A stretch of 64,000 nucleotides of DNA, taken from NCBI RefSeq assembly GCF_017498545.1, contig NZ_CP071793.1, forward strand, positions 868,001-932,000, in the 5' to 3' direction. Position numbers and translations under genes: made by a program. Below are positions 31,665 to 41,100 of the stretch, in pieces. Position 1 is the first letter of the stretch. The number at the start of each line of letters is the position of its first letter. The notes beneath the pieces were generated by a model, which saw only the letters and a program-made list of their open reading frames with translations, searched no databases and was not told the origin of the DNA. Origin of the DNA: Sulfidibacter corallicola. Lineage in GTDB: Bacteria; Acidobacteriota; Holophagae; Acanthopleuribacterales; Acanthopleuribacteraceae.

Positions 31665-31743
31665 GTTTGCGGATGGCCACGAGTTCGTGCCCATCCGCAA
31701 ACGAAATCACTGCGGCCAACCAAAGGGTCCGGCTGGATGGGCC
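31665..31743. repeat. Hairpin and dispersed GCCCATCC-ended repeat
   Basis: GTTTGCGGATGG (31665) and CCATCCGCAAAC (ending 31702) form a 38-bp near-perfect hairpin. The overlapping stretch 31681-31743 is the inverse of 59724-59787: both carry GCCCATCCAGCCGGACC and GATTTCGTTT, in opposite orientations. The gap 31493-31893 contains no gene. Confidence 0.7.
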
Positions 31744-31855
31744 TTCGTTCCTCGATCGCGCGGTTGGGTTGCCGATCCGGGCCAACCCCTTGGTTTCCAA
31801 CCGTTCCGAAATGCGATATGGTGAAGCCTGTCGCCTCGTTTTTCCATTTCACACA

Positions 31856-31878
31856 GGCGTGACCGGTCGGGTCACGCC
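31856..31878 (+). promoter_or_regulatory. Hairpin in the leader of the CMD gene
   Basis: GGCGTGACC and GGTCACGCC form a compact stem with a 5-nt loop, ending 5 nt before the AAGGAG of the CMD gene. It could be an operator, or an RNA structure affecting translation. Confidence 0.4.
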
Positions 31879-31893
31879 AGCCAAGGAGTTGCC

Positions 31894-32223
31894 ATGGATC
31901 GCATTCCCAAGACCTACCAGAAGTTCAGTGACCGCTACCCCGACATCATCGGCGCCTACGATCGCCTGAACGAGTCGGTCAAGGGACTGGACGCCCTGTC
32001 CGCGGACGAGATCGCCCTGGTCAAGCTGGGCATCAGCATCGGCGCCGGGATGGACGGGGCGATGGCCTCGCAGACGCGCAAGGCCATCAAGTCCGGCGTG
32101 GCCCCCGAGAAGATAGAGCAGACCGCGGTTCTGGCGTTGCCGACCCTGGGCCTGCCGCGCATGATGCAGGCCTTCAAGACGATTACCGGCGTGCTGGAGC
32201 GGCGAGACCGCGAGACCGAATGA
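31894..32223 (+). CDS. Carboxymuconolactone decarboxylase (CMD/AhpD-like) fold protein lacking the cysteines
   Basis: 109 residues, one CMD domain: FSDRYPDIIGAYDRLNESVKG, LSADEIALVKLGISIGAGMDGAMASQTRKAIKSGVAPEKIEQTAVLALPTLGLPRMMQAFKTI. In AhpD-like members a CxxC or Cys-His motif sits where this protein reads GAGMDGAMASQTRKA, so peroxidase activity is unlikely. Such Cys-less CMD proteins are common and of unknown role. A strong AAGGAG precedes the ATG. It is monocistronic and is followed by a convergent S41 protease gene 45 bp away. Confidence 0.88.
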   Translation: MDRIPKTYQKFSDRYPDIIGAYDRLNESVKGLDALSADEIALVKLGISIGAGMDGAMASQTRKAIKSGVAPEKIEQTAVLALPTLGLPRMMQAFKTITGVLERRDRETE

Positions 32224-32267
32224 CCCGCTGCAAAACACGCCGGCCGGTGGGCACGGCGTGGTGAGTT

Positions 32268-34349
32268 CTAGCGGGCGAGGGCTTCGGCGAGGGCGGCATC
32301 GGTGCCGTTCTGCTGGTCGGCCGCGGTGAAGTTCTCTACCGGAACCTCCACGGGCACGCCCTGCCCTTCGTAGTTGACGCCCTCGATCGCGACGTACTCC
32401 TCGTTCGACAGCGTGACGACCCACCCGTTGGGCAGCCTTTTATCCAGCGAGTCGGAGAAAGCGCCGAAAGTGGGTTCGCCGATCAGGGTCACGTGCGGCT
32501 GCGTGCGCATGTAGAGGGAGAACACTTCGGCGGCGCTGCCGGTAAAGGGTGCGGTGAGCAACGCCACGTCGCCCTCGAAACGACGGCCCTCGCGTGGGGT
32601 GATCCACACCGACTGGAACGGTCCCAGACCGGTGTCGGTGACCGGTCGCTCGCTGAACGCCACGGTTTCGGTACGGGCGAAATAGCTGGCGACCAGGCTC
32701 GAGACCGTGTCCGTGCCGCCCGGATTGAAGCGCACGTCGAGCACGATCTTGTCGACGCCCTCGAAATCGTTCAGGACCTCTTCCAGGGTCGCGACCAGTT
32801 GTTCGTAGCCGGGCTCGTCTTCCTCGGGGCCGAAACCGCTGAAAGCGAGGAAATTCAGGTAGCCCACGTTTTCACCGATGCGCGCCCAAAGAATGCGGTT
32901 GTTGCCGCCCTGTTTGAGGGGGGTCGTCAGGTAGGTTTCCTGAAGGGCTTGCAAGTGTTGGTTGCGGAACTGGAACTGATAGGTGTCGAAGTCCGCGATC
33001 TCCGATTGGGCCTGGAATTGTTCGAAGAGCCGCTGCATGGAACCCTTGAACGTGGCGGGGAAGAACGCCCGGTTCGAGTAATGGAGCCCCACGTGCCCGT
33101 TGTCCAGCGGTCTGATCAGGTCCGAAAGCAGGGCGAACAGCTCTTCATCGTTCTGGACCGCTTCCGCACGCGGTCTCAACTCCTGGTAGACGGCGTCCCA
33201 GTCCACGCCGTCCAGGGCGAAATAGGCGTAGTGGTCCTTGAAGATGCGCCAGGCCGTCTCGAAATTCAGCACGGGATCGCTGTCGGGCGTTTCCGCGTAG
33301 GCACAGGTGGCGGGCAACTCGGCGGTCGGTTCGAAGAGCATGGGAATGGTGTCCTGGTCGGTGTGGATCGCCAGGGTTCCGTCGTGCCGGCGCTTGACCG
33401 TGATCAACTCCGACAAAGCTGCGACGGGGAACTCGTCGCTGTCGAACAGGCACGCGCCGGGATTGGCTTCGAACAGGGACACCCGCTCCTCGTCGACTTG
33501 AAGGTATTGGCCGTAGCCGATGCGGCGCCACAGGCCCTTGATCTCGTCGAGCGTGACCGTTTCTTCCGGGGCTCCGGCGATGACGGAGGCCGGCACCGAC
33601 ACGATTTGCGTGATGTCGGGCCCGAACGTCAGCGCGAAACCGGTGATGGTCTTATCGGAGGTGATGCGCACCTGAACCGAATCGGGGAGGGATTGCTCGG
33701 TGAAGATGTCGTCGAGCATCGACACCAGTTTGGCCTTGGCGGCCAGGCTGCGTTGGCGACGGTCGAGGACGCGGCCGTCGCGGGAAATCAGTTCCAGGTC
33801 GAGTACGGCCTGCTCGTCTGCCGTATTGACCACGGCCAGGCCGCTCTCCCAGAAGGTCGAGTGTTCCAACAGCGGCAGGAGCAAGGCTTGGGAGGTCGTA
33901 TCGGTCAGCGGCAGGCTGGAGGAGCCGAGCAGGCCGCCGAGCCGGGTGAACTTCATCAACCCTTCGAGGCCGGTGCCATCGGAGCTCAGCTCGAGCCAGC
34001 CGGTTTCGGCGGTCAGTTCGGGCATCAGGTCGGCGATGGAGCCCCAGATCCCTTCGCCGGGGTGCAGGGTCCAGATCGATTCGGCGTTCAGGTTGCCGTC
34101 GTTGTCGTAGGCCCGAACGGAAACGCGCTGGGGTTTGTATTGGGTGTTGTTGAGGCTGAGTTGCGTTTCCCAGAGCCCTTGGCGGAACGTGAAGTGGGGG
34201 AGGTACAGGGATTCGGCCGCGTGGAGCTCGAATCTGCCGAGCGTCAGAACCGTCAGGGCGACGAGCAGCACCGCGAGTCGGCGGTAGAGTGGCTGCGATC
34301 GATCGGAATAGATGGGGAGGGTGCGGTTGGAATGCATGGGGTAAGTCAA
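32268..34349 (-). CDS. Secreted S41-family peptidase with N-terminal beta domain
   Basis: About 693 residues from a TTG start with AAGGAG 8 nt upstream; ATG at 34337 is the alternative. A signal or anchor (LYRRLAVLLVALTVLTLG) is followed by a beta-rich domain of about 250 residues (YLPHFTFRQGLWETQLSLNNT..., LLLPLLEHSTFWESGLAVVNTADEQAVLDLEL). That domain resembles the C-terminal repeats of the protein at 59792-64000. The C-terminal half is an S41/C-terminal processing protease: VGYLNFLAFSGF, KIVLDVRFNPGGTDTVSSLVASYF, and the catalytic Ser region TAPFTGSAAEVFSLYMR. It probably acts outside the cell. A sigma-54-like promoter lies 80-100 bp upstream. The substrate is unknown. Confidence 0.88.
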   Translation of the reverse strand: MTYPMHSNRTLPIYSDRSQPLYRRLAVLLVALTVLTLGRFELHAAESLYLPHFTFRQGLWETQLSLNNTQYKPQRVSVRAYDNDGNLNAESIWTLHPGEGIWGSIADLMPELTAETGWLELSSDGTGLEGLMKFTRLGGLLGSSSLPLTDTTSQALLLPLLEHSTFWESGLAVVNTADEQAVLDLELISRDGRVLDRRQRSLAAKAKLVSMLDDIFTEQSLPDSVQVRITSDKTITGFALTFGPDITQIVSVPASVIAGAPEETVTLDEIKGLWRRIGYGQYLQVDEERVSLFEANPGACLFDSDEFPVAALSELITVKRRHDGTLAIHTDQDTIPMLFEPTAELPATCAYAETPDSDPVLNFETAWRIFKDHYAYFALDGVDWDAVYQELRPRAEAVQNDEELFALLSDLIRPLDNGHVGLHYSNRAFFPATFKGSMQRLFEQFQAQSEIADFDTYQFQFRNQHLQALQETYLTTPLKQGGNNRILWARIGENVGYLNFLAFSGFGPEEDEPGYEQLVATLEEVLNDFEGVDKIVLDVRFNPGGTDTVSSLVASYFARTETVAFSERPVTDTGLGPFQSVWITPREGRRFEGDVALLTAPFTGSAAEVFSLYMRTQPHVTLIGEPTFGAFSDSLDKRLPNGWVVTLSNEEYVAIEGVNYEGQGVPVEVPVENFTAADQQNGTDAALAEALAR

Positions 34350-34440
34350 AACCTCGACTCCTTCGAAACTGAGTGTGGAATCATCGCGGTGAGGCAAGGG
34401 CCACGGCAGGCCGCGTTCTCCTGATTCCGGTCAGCACAAG

Positions 34441-34456
34441 GGCAATCGAGGTGCCA
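34441..34456 (-). promoter_or_regulatory. Candidate sigma-54 promoter of the S41 peptidase gene
   Basis: On the minus strand TGGCACCTCGATTGCC gives the -24 TGGCAC and -12 TTGC elements with correct 10-nt GG-GC spacing. Transcription would start near 34430, about 80 nt before the start codon. Confidence 0.5.
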
Positions 34457-34837
34457 GGAATCGAACCGGACGGTTGTGTTCGAGAAGTCATTGGTTTGCA
34501 GGTTGTTAGCGTTGGATGCGAAGGTGGGCGCGTTGGAGCTTCGAACGAGGTTTCGGCGTGCGTGTCAGGTTTTTCTTTCACGCCCGTACGCGCCACCATA
34601 CGGGTTTGGGTAGAGCTGAAGGTGCGACCCGGGAGCAAGCCCATCCCAGCCTTGCGATAGGTTGCGGGGCGGTGCCAACGATCGATCGGATGCCTGGATG
34701 GTCCTCGTCCGTGATTGACCAAATGCTCGGATGGTCACCGTTCGCGGCCAATCCTGGAGGGATGGGCCCTTCGCATCAAACCCAGGTTTGGATGGGGGTG
34801 TCCCGGGCCAATCCTGGAGGGATGGCCAACCGAATGC

Positions 34838-35189
34838 TTGGACCACAACTAATTTAAAACGCGCGCCAACGGCGCGCCACCAGCAGGGACCCTGTAAGGG
34901 TCACACATTTCAGCGAAGGGTTAAGGAGGCAGCGCCGACGCAACCCTGGTTTTTTGGAGTTCCCGAACTCCAGCCCTGAAGGGGCGGGACTACGAAGCAC
35001 TCACCGAGGTTCACGTCAATGCCGGCAAACCTTCGCGGACCCGCCCCTCCAGGGCTTGATGCGGGAACCCCAAGGAACCAGGGTTACGGCGCCGTTCCGG
35101 CACCTCACCCTTCGCTGTATTGTGTCGTCCCTTCAGGACGCCTGCTGGTGGCGCGCCGGTGGCGCGCGTTTTTATGTATGGTGGTCCAA
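34838..35189. repeat. 352-bp palindromic repeat, copy A
   Basis: The ends are exact inverted repeats (TTGGACCAC / GTGGTCCAA). Inner blocks also pair across the centre: GCGCGCCACCAGCAGG with CCTGCTGGTGGCGCGC, CAGCGAAGGGT with ACCCTTCGCTG, AACCCTGGTT with AACCAGGGTT, and AGCCCTGAAGGGGCGGG with its near complement. The whole unit can fold as one long cruciform. It encodes no protein. It is nearly identical to copy B at 35337. Confidence 0.9.
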
Positions 35190-35336
35190 ACATGGTGTTG
35201 GCCATCCCTACAGGATTGGCCGCAAACGACGACCAACCAGGCATTCGGTTAGCCGCGGATGATGCGCATCCCAACATACCGCCAGGTTTGGATGGGCCTG
35301 CCCCGGCTCGCGCTGAAGGTGCGAGCGGACGTCACT

Positions 35337-35687
35337 TTGGACCACAACTAATTTAAAACGCGCGCCTTGGCGCGCCACCAGCAGGGACCCTGTAAGGGTC
35401 ACACATTTCAGCGAAGGGTTAAGGAGGCAACGCCGACGCAACCCTGGTTTTTTGGAGTTCCCGAACTCCAGCCCTGAAGGGGCGGGACTACGAAGCACTC
35501 ACCGAGGTTCACGTCAATGCCGGCGAACCTTCGCGGACCAGCCCCTCCAGGGCTTGATGCGGGAACCCCAAGGAACCAGGGTTACGGCGCCGTTCCGGCA
35601 CCTCACCCTTCGCTGTATTGTGTCGTCCCTTCAGGACGCCTGCTGGTGGCGCGCCGGTGGCGCGCGTTTTTATGTATGGTGGTCCAA
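35337..35687. repeat. 351-bp palindromic repeat, copy B
   Basis: Same architecture and about 97% identity by eye to copy A, same orientation, unit start 499 bp downstream. The 147 bp between the copies is another dispersed repeat (GGCCATCCCTACAGGATTGG to GCCAGGTTTGGATGGGCC), which also occurs at 2165-2290. Confidence 0.9.
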
Positions 35688-35697
35688 ACATGGTGTT

Positions 35698-35883
35698 GGC
35701 CATCCCTACAGGATTGGCCGCGAACAAAGATCCCAGGACCAGGACTCTGGTGTCGATTGAGGTGTTCGGATGTCGGCCATCCCTCCAGGATTGGCCGCGA
35801 ACAAAGATCCCAGGAACAGGGCTCTGGTGTCGATTGAGGTATTCGGGTGTCGGCCATCGCTCCAGGATTGGCCGCGAACAACG
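35698..35883. repeat. 77-bp tandem repeat, about 2.4 copies
   Basis: GGCCATCCCTACAGGATTGG plus CCGCGAACAAAGATCCCAGG begins at 35698 and recurs at 35775 and 35852 (partial). The GGCCATCC..GGATTGGCC core is itself palindromic and occurs inverted at about 34744-34765 and 34806-34827. The gap 34350-35943 contains only repeats and the promoter at 34441. Confidence 0.85.
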
Positions 35884-35943
35884 CACCCGCGGGCCTGGAG
35901 CCCTGGATCGAATAGCCGGCGTCGGCGATTCTACCCGTGATCA

Positions 35944-36495
35944 TCAGGTTTGCGGTGCCTTGAATCCGTAGGCGAGGACCAGGCTCGTCAGGAACCAGGC
36001 CGAAAGGTTGTAGACGGCCTGCGCCATTTTCCAATCCCAGGGCAGATACCACCAGACCATGTCGCCGCCGTCGATCATGATCGTCGCGGCCGCACCGGCT
36101 AGCAGGCCCACACGCAACCTGGCGCCAACCGCCTGGATGTCCCCGATACGAAATACCATCGCCAGCAGGAAGGCGACCGACAGGCACAGCACCAGACCTT
36201 TGACGAGCACCCACGGCTCGTGAACCGGCCGGCCGTCGGGGGCCGTGACGTGCACGAAGGCGATCGGTCCCTTGTCGTAGAGTTCGGCTTTGGCCTCGGG
36301 GCCGTGGTGTTCGCCGGGAAGGTAATAGGTGCCCTGCTCCGGGAAATGCTCGCGCAGGGCCTGGCCGGCGGCGACGTCGTCTCGGGTTTGGTGCCAGGTC
36401 AGGTAGGGCAGGGGACTGAGCCCCCAGTAGATCATGCCCCATACGTACATCGCCAGCGCCGCCGCCACGATGATGCCCACGTTTTTCGCTGTCAT
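35944..36495 (-). CDS. Hypothetical membrane protein, four helices with a periplasmic loop
   Basis: 183 residues. Helix 1 (VGIIVAAALAMYVWGMIYWGL) is followed by a soluble segment of about 75 residues (PYLTWHQTRDDVAAGQALREHFPEQGTYYLPGEHH... APDGRPVHEPWVLVKG). Three more helices follow (GLVLCLSVAFLLAMVFRI, LRVGLLAGAAATIMIDGG, YNLSAWFLTSLVLAYGF) with a MVWWYLPWDWK motif between the last two. No family name was recognised. The start follows GGAGGAAGC. It is divergent from the LysR gene (218-bp gap), so it is probably the regulator's target. Confidence 0.8.
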   Translation of the reverse strand: MTAKNVGIIVAAALAMYVWGMIYWGLSPLPYLTWHQTRDDVAAGQALREHFPEQGTYYLPGEHHGPEAKAELYDKGPIAFVHVTAPDGRPVHEPWVLVKGLVLCLSVAFLLAMVFRIGDIQAVGARLRVGLLAGAAATIMIDGGDMVWWYLPWDWKMAQAVYNLSAWFLTSLVLAYGFKAPQT

Positions 36496-36680
36496 GCTTC
36501 CTCCAGTCGCTGCCGCGTTTCTCGGTTTCGAACGGGTGACCTGCAAGCGCGCCGGTACGCGACGGCCAGTCGACCGGGCTCGGAACATCGCCGTTGGGAT
36601 CGAGGCCGATTCGGGTGGCTGTTTCCGGTCGAGGGGTGTGTCACCTGCTTGACGATCAGTGTAGTATTATCTGGTTGGTG

Positions 36681-36712
36681 AGACAATTTAGCGAAATTGG
36701 GACAGATTGTCT
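36681..36712. promoter_or_regulatory. Candidate LysR-regulator operator
   Basis: AGACAAT (36681-36687) and ATTGTCT (36706-36712) form a split palindrome with 18 bp between, immediately before the LysR start codon. A third AGACAAT follows at 36721-36727. Its position in the divergent intergenic region suits LysR autoregulation. Confidence 0.45.
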
Positions 36713-36713
36713 A

Positions 36714-37619
36714 ATGAACGAGACAATGATTTCACTGGACGACATGCGGTTGTTCGCGGTCGTGGCCGAAGATCTCAGTTTTACCCGCGCCGCGGATCGA
36801 TTGGGCATGCCGAAGCAGACCTTGAGCCGGCGTATCGCCGCATTGGAAAAGGCGTTGGGCCTGCAACTGCTTCATCGATCGACGCGGCGTGTGCGGTTGA
36901 CCGAGGTAGGCGCGGGTTATGCCCGGAAGTGCGCCGAGTTGGTGTTGTTGGCCGAAGAGGCCCATCGCGAGGTGAGCCTGAACCGGGCCGAGGTGGTGGG
37001 GTGCCTGCGGTTGACCTGCGACCAGTTCCTGGGCGAGACCCTGCTGCCGCCGATTCTGACCGAGTTCGCCCATCGTTACCCGAAGGTGCGCATGGAGTTG
37101 TCGATCACGCCACGCAAGGTGGATCTGGTCGCCGAAGGCTTCGACATCGCCCTGCGGGTGGGCGAGACGCAGGACCCCGAACTGATCGCGACCCGGCTGG
37201 GACCGGCCGAGATTCGTTTTTGTGCGGCTCCGAGTTACGTGGCCCGTTTCGGCCGCCCGGATCGGCCGCGCGACCTCGTCGATCACACCTGCATTGCGGT
37301 GGTGGAGGGTTCGGCCCGACCGAAATGGCCGTTTCTCATGGGCGGCGCCCCGGCCTGGGTGCCGATCGAGCCGCGACTGCGGGTGAACAATTACCGCATT
37401 GCGCGTCAATCGGTGTTGTCGGGTTTGGGCATTTCGGTGTTACCGGCGATCGATTGCGGCCAGGAGATCGAGGCCGGCGAGCTGATCTCGATTTTGGAGG
37501 CGTACCTGTACCAGCCGGGAAGCATCTACCTGGTGAAGCCGGGGCGACGCTATTTACCGGCGCGGGTGCGGGCGTTCAGCGACCTGGTGGTCGAGCGGTT
37601 CCAGATCCAGCCGGGGTGA
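36714..37619 (+). CDS. LysR-family transcriptional regulator
   Basis: 301 residues. The N-terminal winged HTH reads ISLDDMRLFAVVAEDLSFTRAADRLGMPKQTLSRRIAALEKALGLQLLHRSTRRVRLTEVG, followed by the linker helix and a periplasmic-binding-protein-like effector domain (LRLTCDQFLGETLLPPILTEFAHRYPKVRMEL, VDLVAEGFDIALRVGETQDPELIATRLG). The DIALRVG spelling and the effector layout are typical of the DmlR/AaeR-like subgroup. A second ATG at 36726 is possible. It probably controls the divergent membrane-protein gene. The effector is unknown. Confidence 0.95.
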   Translation: MNETMISLDDMRLFAVVAEDLSFTRAADRLGMPKQTLSRRIAALEKALGLQLLHRSTRRVRLTEVGAGYARKCAELVLLAEEAHREVSLNRAEVVGCLRLTCDQFLGETLLPPILTEFAHRYPKVRMELSITPRKVDLVAEGFDIALRVGETQDPELIATRLGPAEIRFCAAPSYVARFGRPDRPRDLVDHTCIAVVEGSARPKWPFLMGGAPAWVPIEPRLRVNNYRIARQSVLSGLGISVLPAIDCGQEIEAGELISILEAYLYQPGSIYLVKPGRRYLPARVRAFSDLVVERFQIQPG

Positions 37620-37734
37620 GGGATGCCAAGGGCCCATCCCGAAGGGCTGAGCAGGGTCTGGTCTCCGATCCGAATCAGGGAGCCCAGCCCGGTGATTTTT
37701 GGGTGGCGGCCCATTCCGAGGAGAGGGCTTGCAT

Positions 37735-37920
37735 CCTGTTCGGACCCCTGATCATGGAACCGCGCGCCATTGGCGGGTCGTGAGCGGAGACCCTGAACGG
37801 GTCACCCATGTCGGCGAAGGCAGTCCGGCGTCCCGGTAGGATCCCAACGCCGATGCAACTCTGGTTGCACGGTGTGCCCGGATTCGAACTCCGGAGGAGC
37901 GGGGTGATGAAGCTTCGGTC
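37735..37920. repeat. Degenerate copy of the 350-bp palindromic element
   Basis: The order of blocks matches the left half of copies A and B with many substitutions: GCGCGCCATTGGCGGG, GACCCTGAACGGGTCAC, GGCGAAGG, CAACGCCGATGCAACTCTGG, GATTCGAACTCCGGAGGAGC, then GATGAAGC. The right half is not recognisable. A further hairpin, TAACCGCT/AGCGGTTA, lies at 38016-38041. The gap 37620-38142 has no gene. Confidence 0.65.
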
Positions 37921-38142
37921 GGGAATCCCGAGACCGTGATGAGAAGCCAGGCGATCGGACGACAACGTCGCCTCGAGGCTTCTCGCTGGTTTGCAACGTG
38001 AAGATTGAATGGGAGTAACCGCTAATGGAGTCAAGCGGTTAGTAGGAAAGGTGTTCGTGATTCGAGAAAAATGGGAAATGCATGGCGGTTTTTTTCGACC
38101 TCGAACGATTGTCCCGGTGAAGGCAATTCTTTGGAGGTTTTT

Positions 38143-41100
38143 TTGAAAAATTCGTGCTTCATCTTTCTGATTTTCACCCTTGGCTCGCTCGCTCCGCTCT
38201 GGGGTGAGCCGGGCACCGATTACGGTGACGTCGCCGTCGAAAGTTTGCAAACCGACAGTCAATCAGTCGGCGCCGGTGTCGATATTCCTTTCTTCGACAT
38301 CAATTACTACACGGGCCTGATCACGGCACGACTGGACCCGATCGCGGCCGGCGAACTGTCGCTGACGCCGAGCTACAAAGCTCCCAACCGTCTCAAGCGG
38401 TGGCAGGCGGAGGGCCATTGGGCCAACGCTCTGGCCCATCAGGGCATCTTGGGCAAGGATTGGCATCTCGGTTACGGCTATTTGCTGGTCATGCCCCACT
38501 ACTACCATGGTTCCACGAGCTACGGACTGGAATCGGTGGCGGAAGTGGCCAACGGGCTGGTTACGCCATTCGGCAAGGATCGCTACTTCGTCGACCACGA
38601 GGGCGACGAAGGTTGGAGCGACGGGCTCGGGGTCAAAGATCACTACTTCGTCGATGCCGGCTTACGTCGTCTCGTTCGCGAAACCTGCCCGGTCGGTCCA
38701 TGTGGAAGCGACGAGGCCGGCTGCCGCGATGGATTCTTTGTCATGCTGCGGCCCGATGGCAGCAAAACCGTCTACGCCAAACTGGCGGATGCGCGCATGG
38801 ACGATTGGTATCGGGATCTTGGCTCTCGCTATTCTGTGTTCAATCCGGTGCGACCGGAAATGTGGTTGCCGATCGAAATGATCGAGGCCAGCGGACGCAA
38901 ACGCCATATCAGTTACCTGGGTGGATCGACGAATCAGCGTTCGTTCTGTGCAGGTCAGCCCGGTGGGCACGATTACTACGAGTTGAACGACTGGCGCCCC
39001 TATCGCATTTACGATCACGAACGCACGTACTATTTCGAACTCGGTTGGCGTGATTTCGGGGGACAGAATCGACCGCTGGATTCGTTGGTCTCCGAGATTC
39101 GTTACAAGGGGGAGGGCGTCGACAAGGTCCTGGCGACGTTCAGTTACATCGGTGTCGATCTGGACGAGCCTTCGATGACCCATGGGGATCTCGCCCAGGA
39201 GCGGTTTTACGTCTTGGAAGAGGTGAAACGGCCCTGGAACACCAGCGCCGACCCATATGGCCAATCGGGTTTCAAAACGACTCTCGGGTATCACACATAC
39301 CAGATCTCGAATCTGACCGAGTGCGACACCGGCGAGCCGGCCGTGTTCCCTCAACCCGAACACCGGTTCGGCGTGCAACTGCTGACCACCATCGTGCCCG
39401 AGCGCGCCCAGACTCGTGAGGGCAGTACCGATGCGGCCGTGCGTTTGTCGTTCGCCGACGGTGAACAACTGGGCATCCCCTGGTCTTGCTTTCGACGCAC
39501 TACTTTCGACTGTAGGGGAGAACACTGCTGGGAACCGCAGGTTCGGATGAACAACCAACTTCGAGTCAATGCGATCGACTACGCCGACATTCACATGGAC
39601 CTGGCCTATACCCCGTTTTTGGATCAGGGTCCCCACGACGGCAAGATATACCTCGCCTTCACCGAGGATGAACCGATCGAGTCACGCAGCGATTTCCTGA
39701 AGGTATCGGTCACCTCCCGCAATCAGGGGAATCGGGAACTTCTCGCCCTCAACGAACTCTATTTCGCCATGCCGGGCGACGCGGCACCGGCCCTGGAAAC
39801 GCAGTCCCGTCTCATCGGCAAGCTGCTGGCGCAACGCAGCGTCCATGATCGACGCGTTCTCGACGGCTCCGGCGGACGTGAAGCCTCGGAACGTTGGCAG
39901 GAATGGGCTTATCGCGAAATCGACCCCACCAAGGACATCCATCGATACACGATCGGCGGGCACAAGGAAACCGGGCGGATCACGATCGATCCCGTGCTCC
40001 ATGGCTACGCATCCCGTGACGAGAGCGGTTACTTCCACGTCGTGACTCAAGATTTCCAATCCCAGGATGAATTGTTCGCGGCCGATGGCTATTTAAAACC
40101 TACCGCCACCCTCTATCGCCCGATTCGGCAATGGCGTGTGGTTCACGATCCCCAAATGAACCCTCTCCAAAAAGTTCAGCTGGTGGAGCGGTCCTATGAG
40201 GGGCGATTCGAAACGGTTCCCCGCGACATCGGTCAGGACCCCCATCGCCTCGACCCCGCATCACAAACCTTCGTCTTGGGTTTGGTTTCCGAAGAGGCAT
40301 CGCGTTGGGCCTTCCACAAAGGAAGCATCACCCAATTCGACATGACGCGAATCCGTCGCGGTTACGACGCACGGGGATTCCAAATCTGGAAAAAGCTCTT
40401 TGCCAAGGCCGATCGAAGTGATTCGGTCAACTTCGTCTACGAATACCGAACCGACGGCGCGGATTGGACCTATCTGACTGCCGATGCACTTGTCGACTAC
40501 GACCCGGAAATGGCGACCACGATCAGCATTCCGGCCCATCGAGCCACGGTATACGGTGCATACGCCTTTGGTCGGCCGGGAACGGTGAACCATCCCGATG
40601 GTACGACGTCATCGGACGTCACCGACCAATCCAGCGTGGAAACCCGCACCACCTTCGATGCCTTGGGCCGGCCCAGCACAATGACCGAACATGGCGCTTC
40701 CGTCCACTACGGCTACGACGATATCGGTCGCACCGCTTGGACCGCCCAGGACGGCGTCCAGCCTTTCCGTTTCATCCATCCCACCCCGACGGACATCCTC
40801 AACGGCAACCTGTTCTCGAAACGTATCCAGGATGGTGCCGGCGCCGCCGAAGTCGTCGTGCGCGATCGATTCGGCCGTGACCTGTACACCGAATCGCTGA
40901 TCTCCTTCGATCTGGATTTGTGGACCCGGGACGAAGAGAGCGTTTACGAGGGTGGGGAGCGGATCAAAACCCGCAACGCTCGGGGTGGAGAAACCCTAGT
41001 GTCCCTGGATGTGTTCGGTCGCGAGCGGGAAATCCTCCTGTTGGACGAAACGGGCGCGGCCTACAGCTACACGGTGGTCACGTACGGCGTAACCGCGCAA

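Noticed and set aside
34440..34520. tRNA-like 3' end on the minus strand (GGTTCGATTCCTGGCACC)
   Set aside because: The T-arm-like word is present, but there is no matching 5' acceptor strand (GGTGCCA), D-arm or anticodon stem in the preceding 80 nt. The same bases are better explained as a sigma-54 promoter.
37875..37905. Second tRNA T-arm-like word (GATTCGAACTCCGG)
   Set aside because: It falls inside a degenerate palindromic repeat block that reads GGAGTTCCCGAACTCC in intact copies; no tRNA fold surrounds it.
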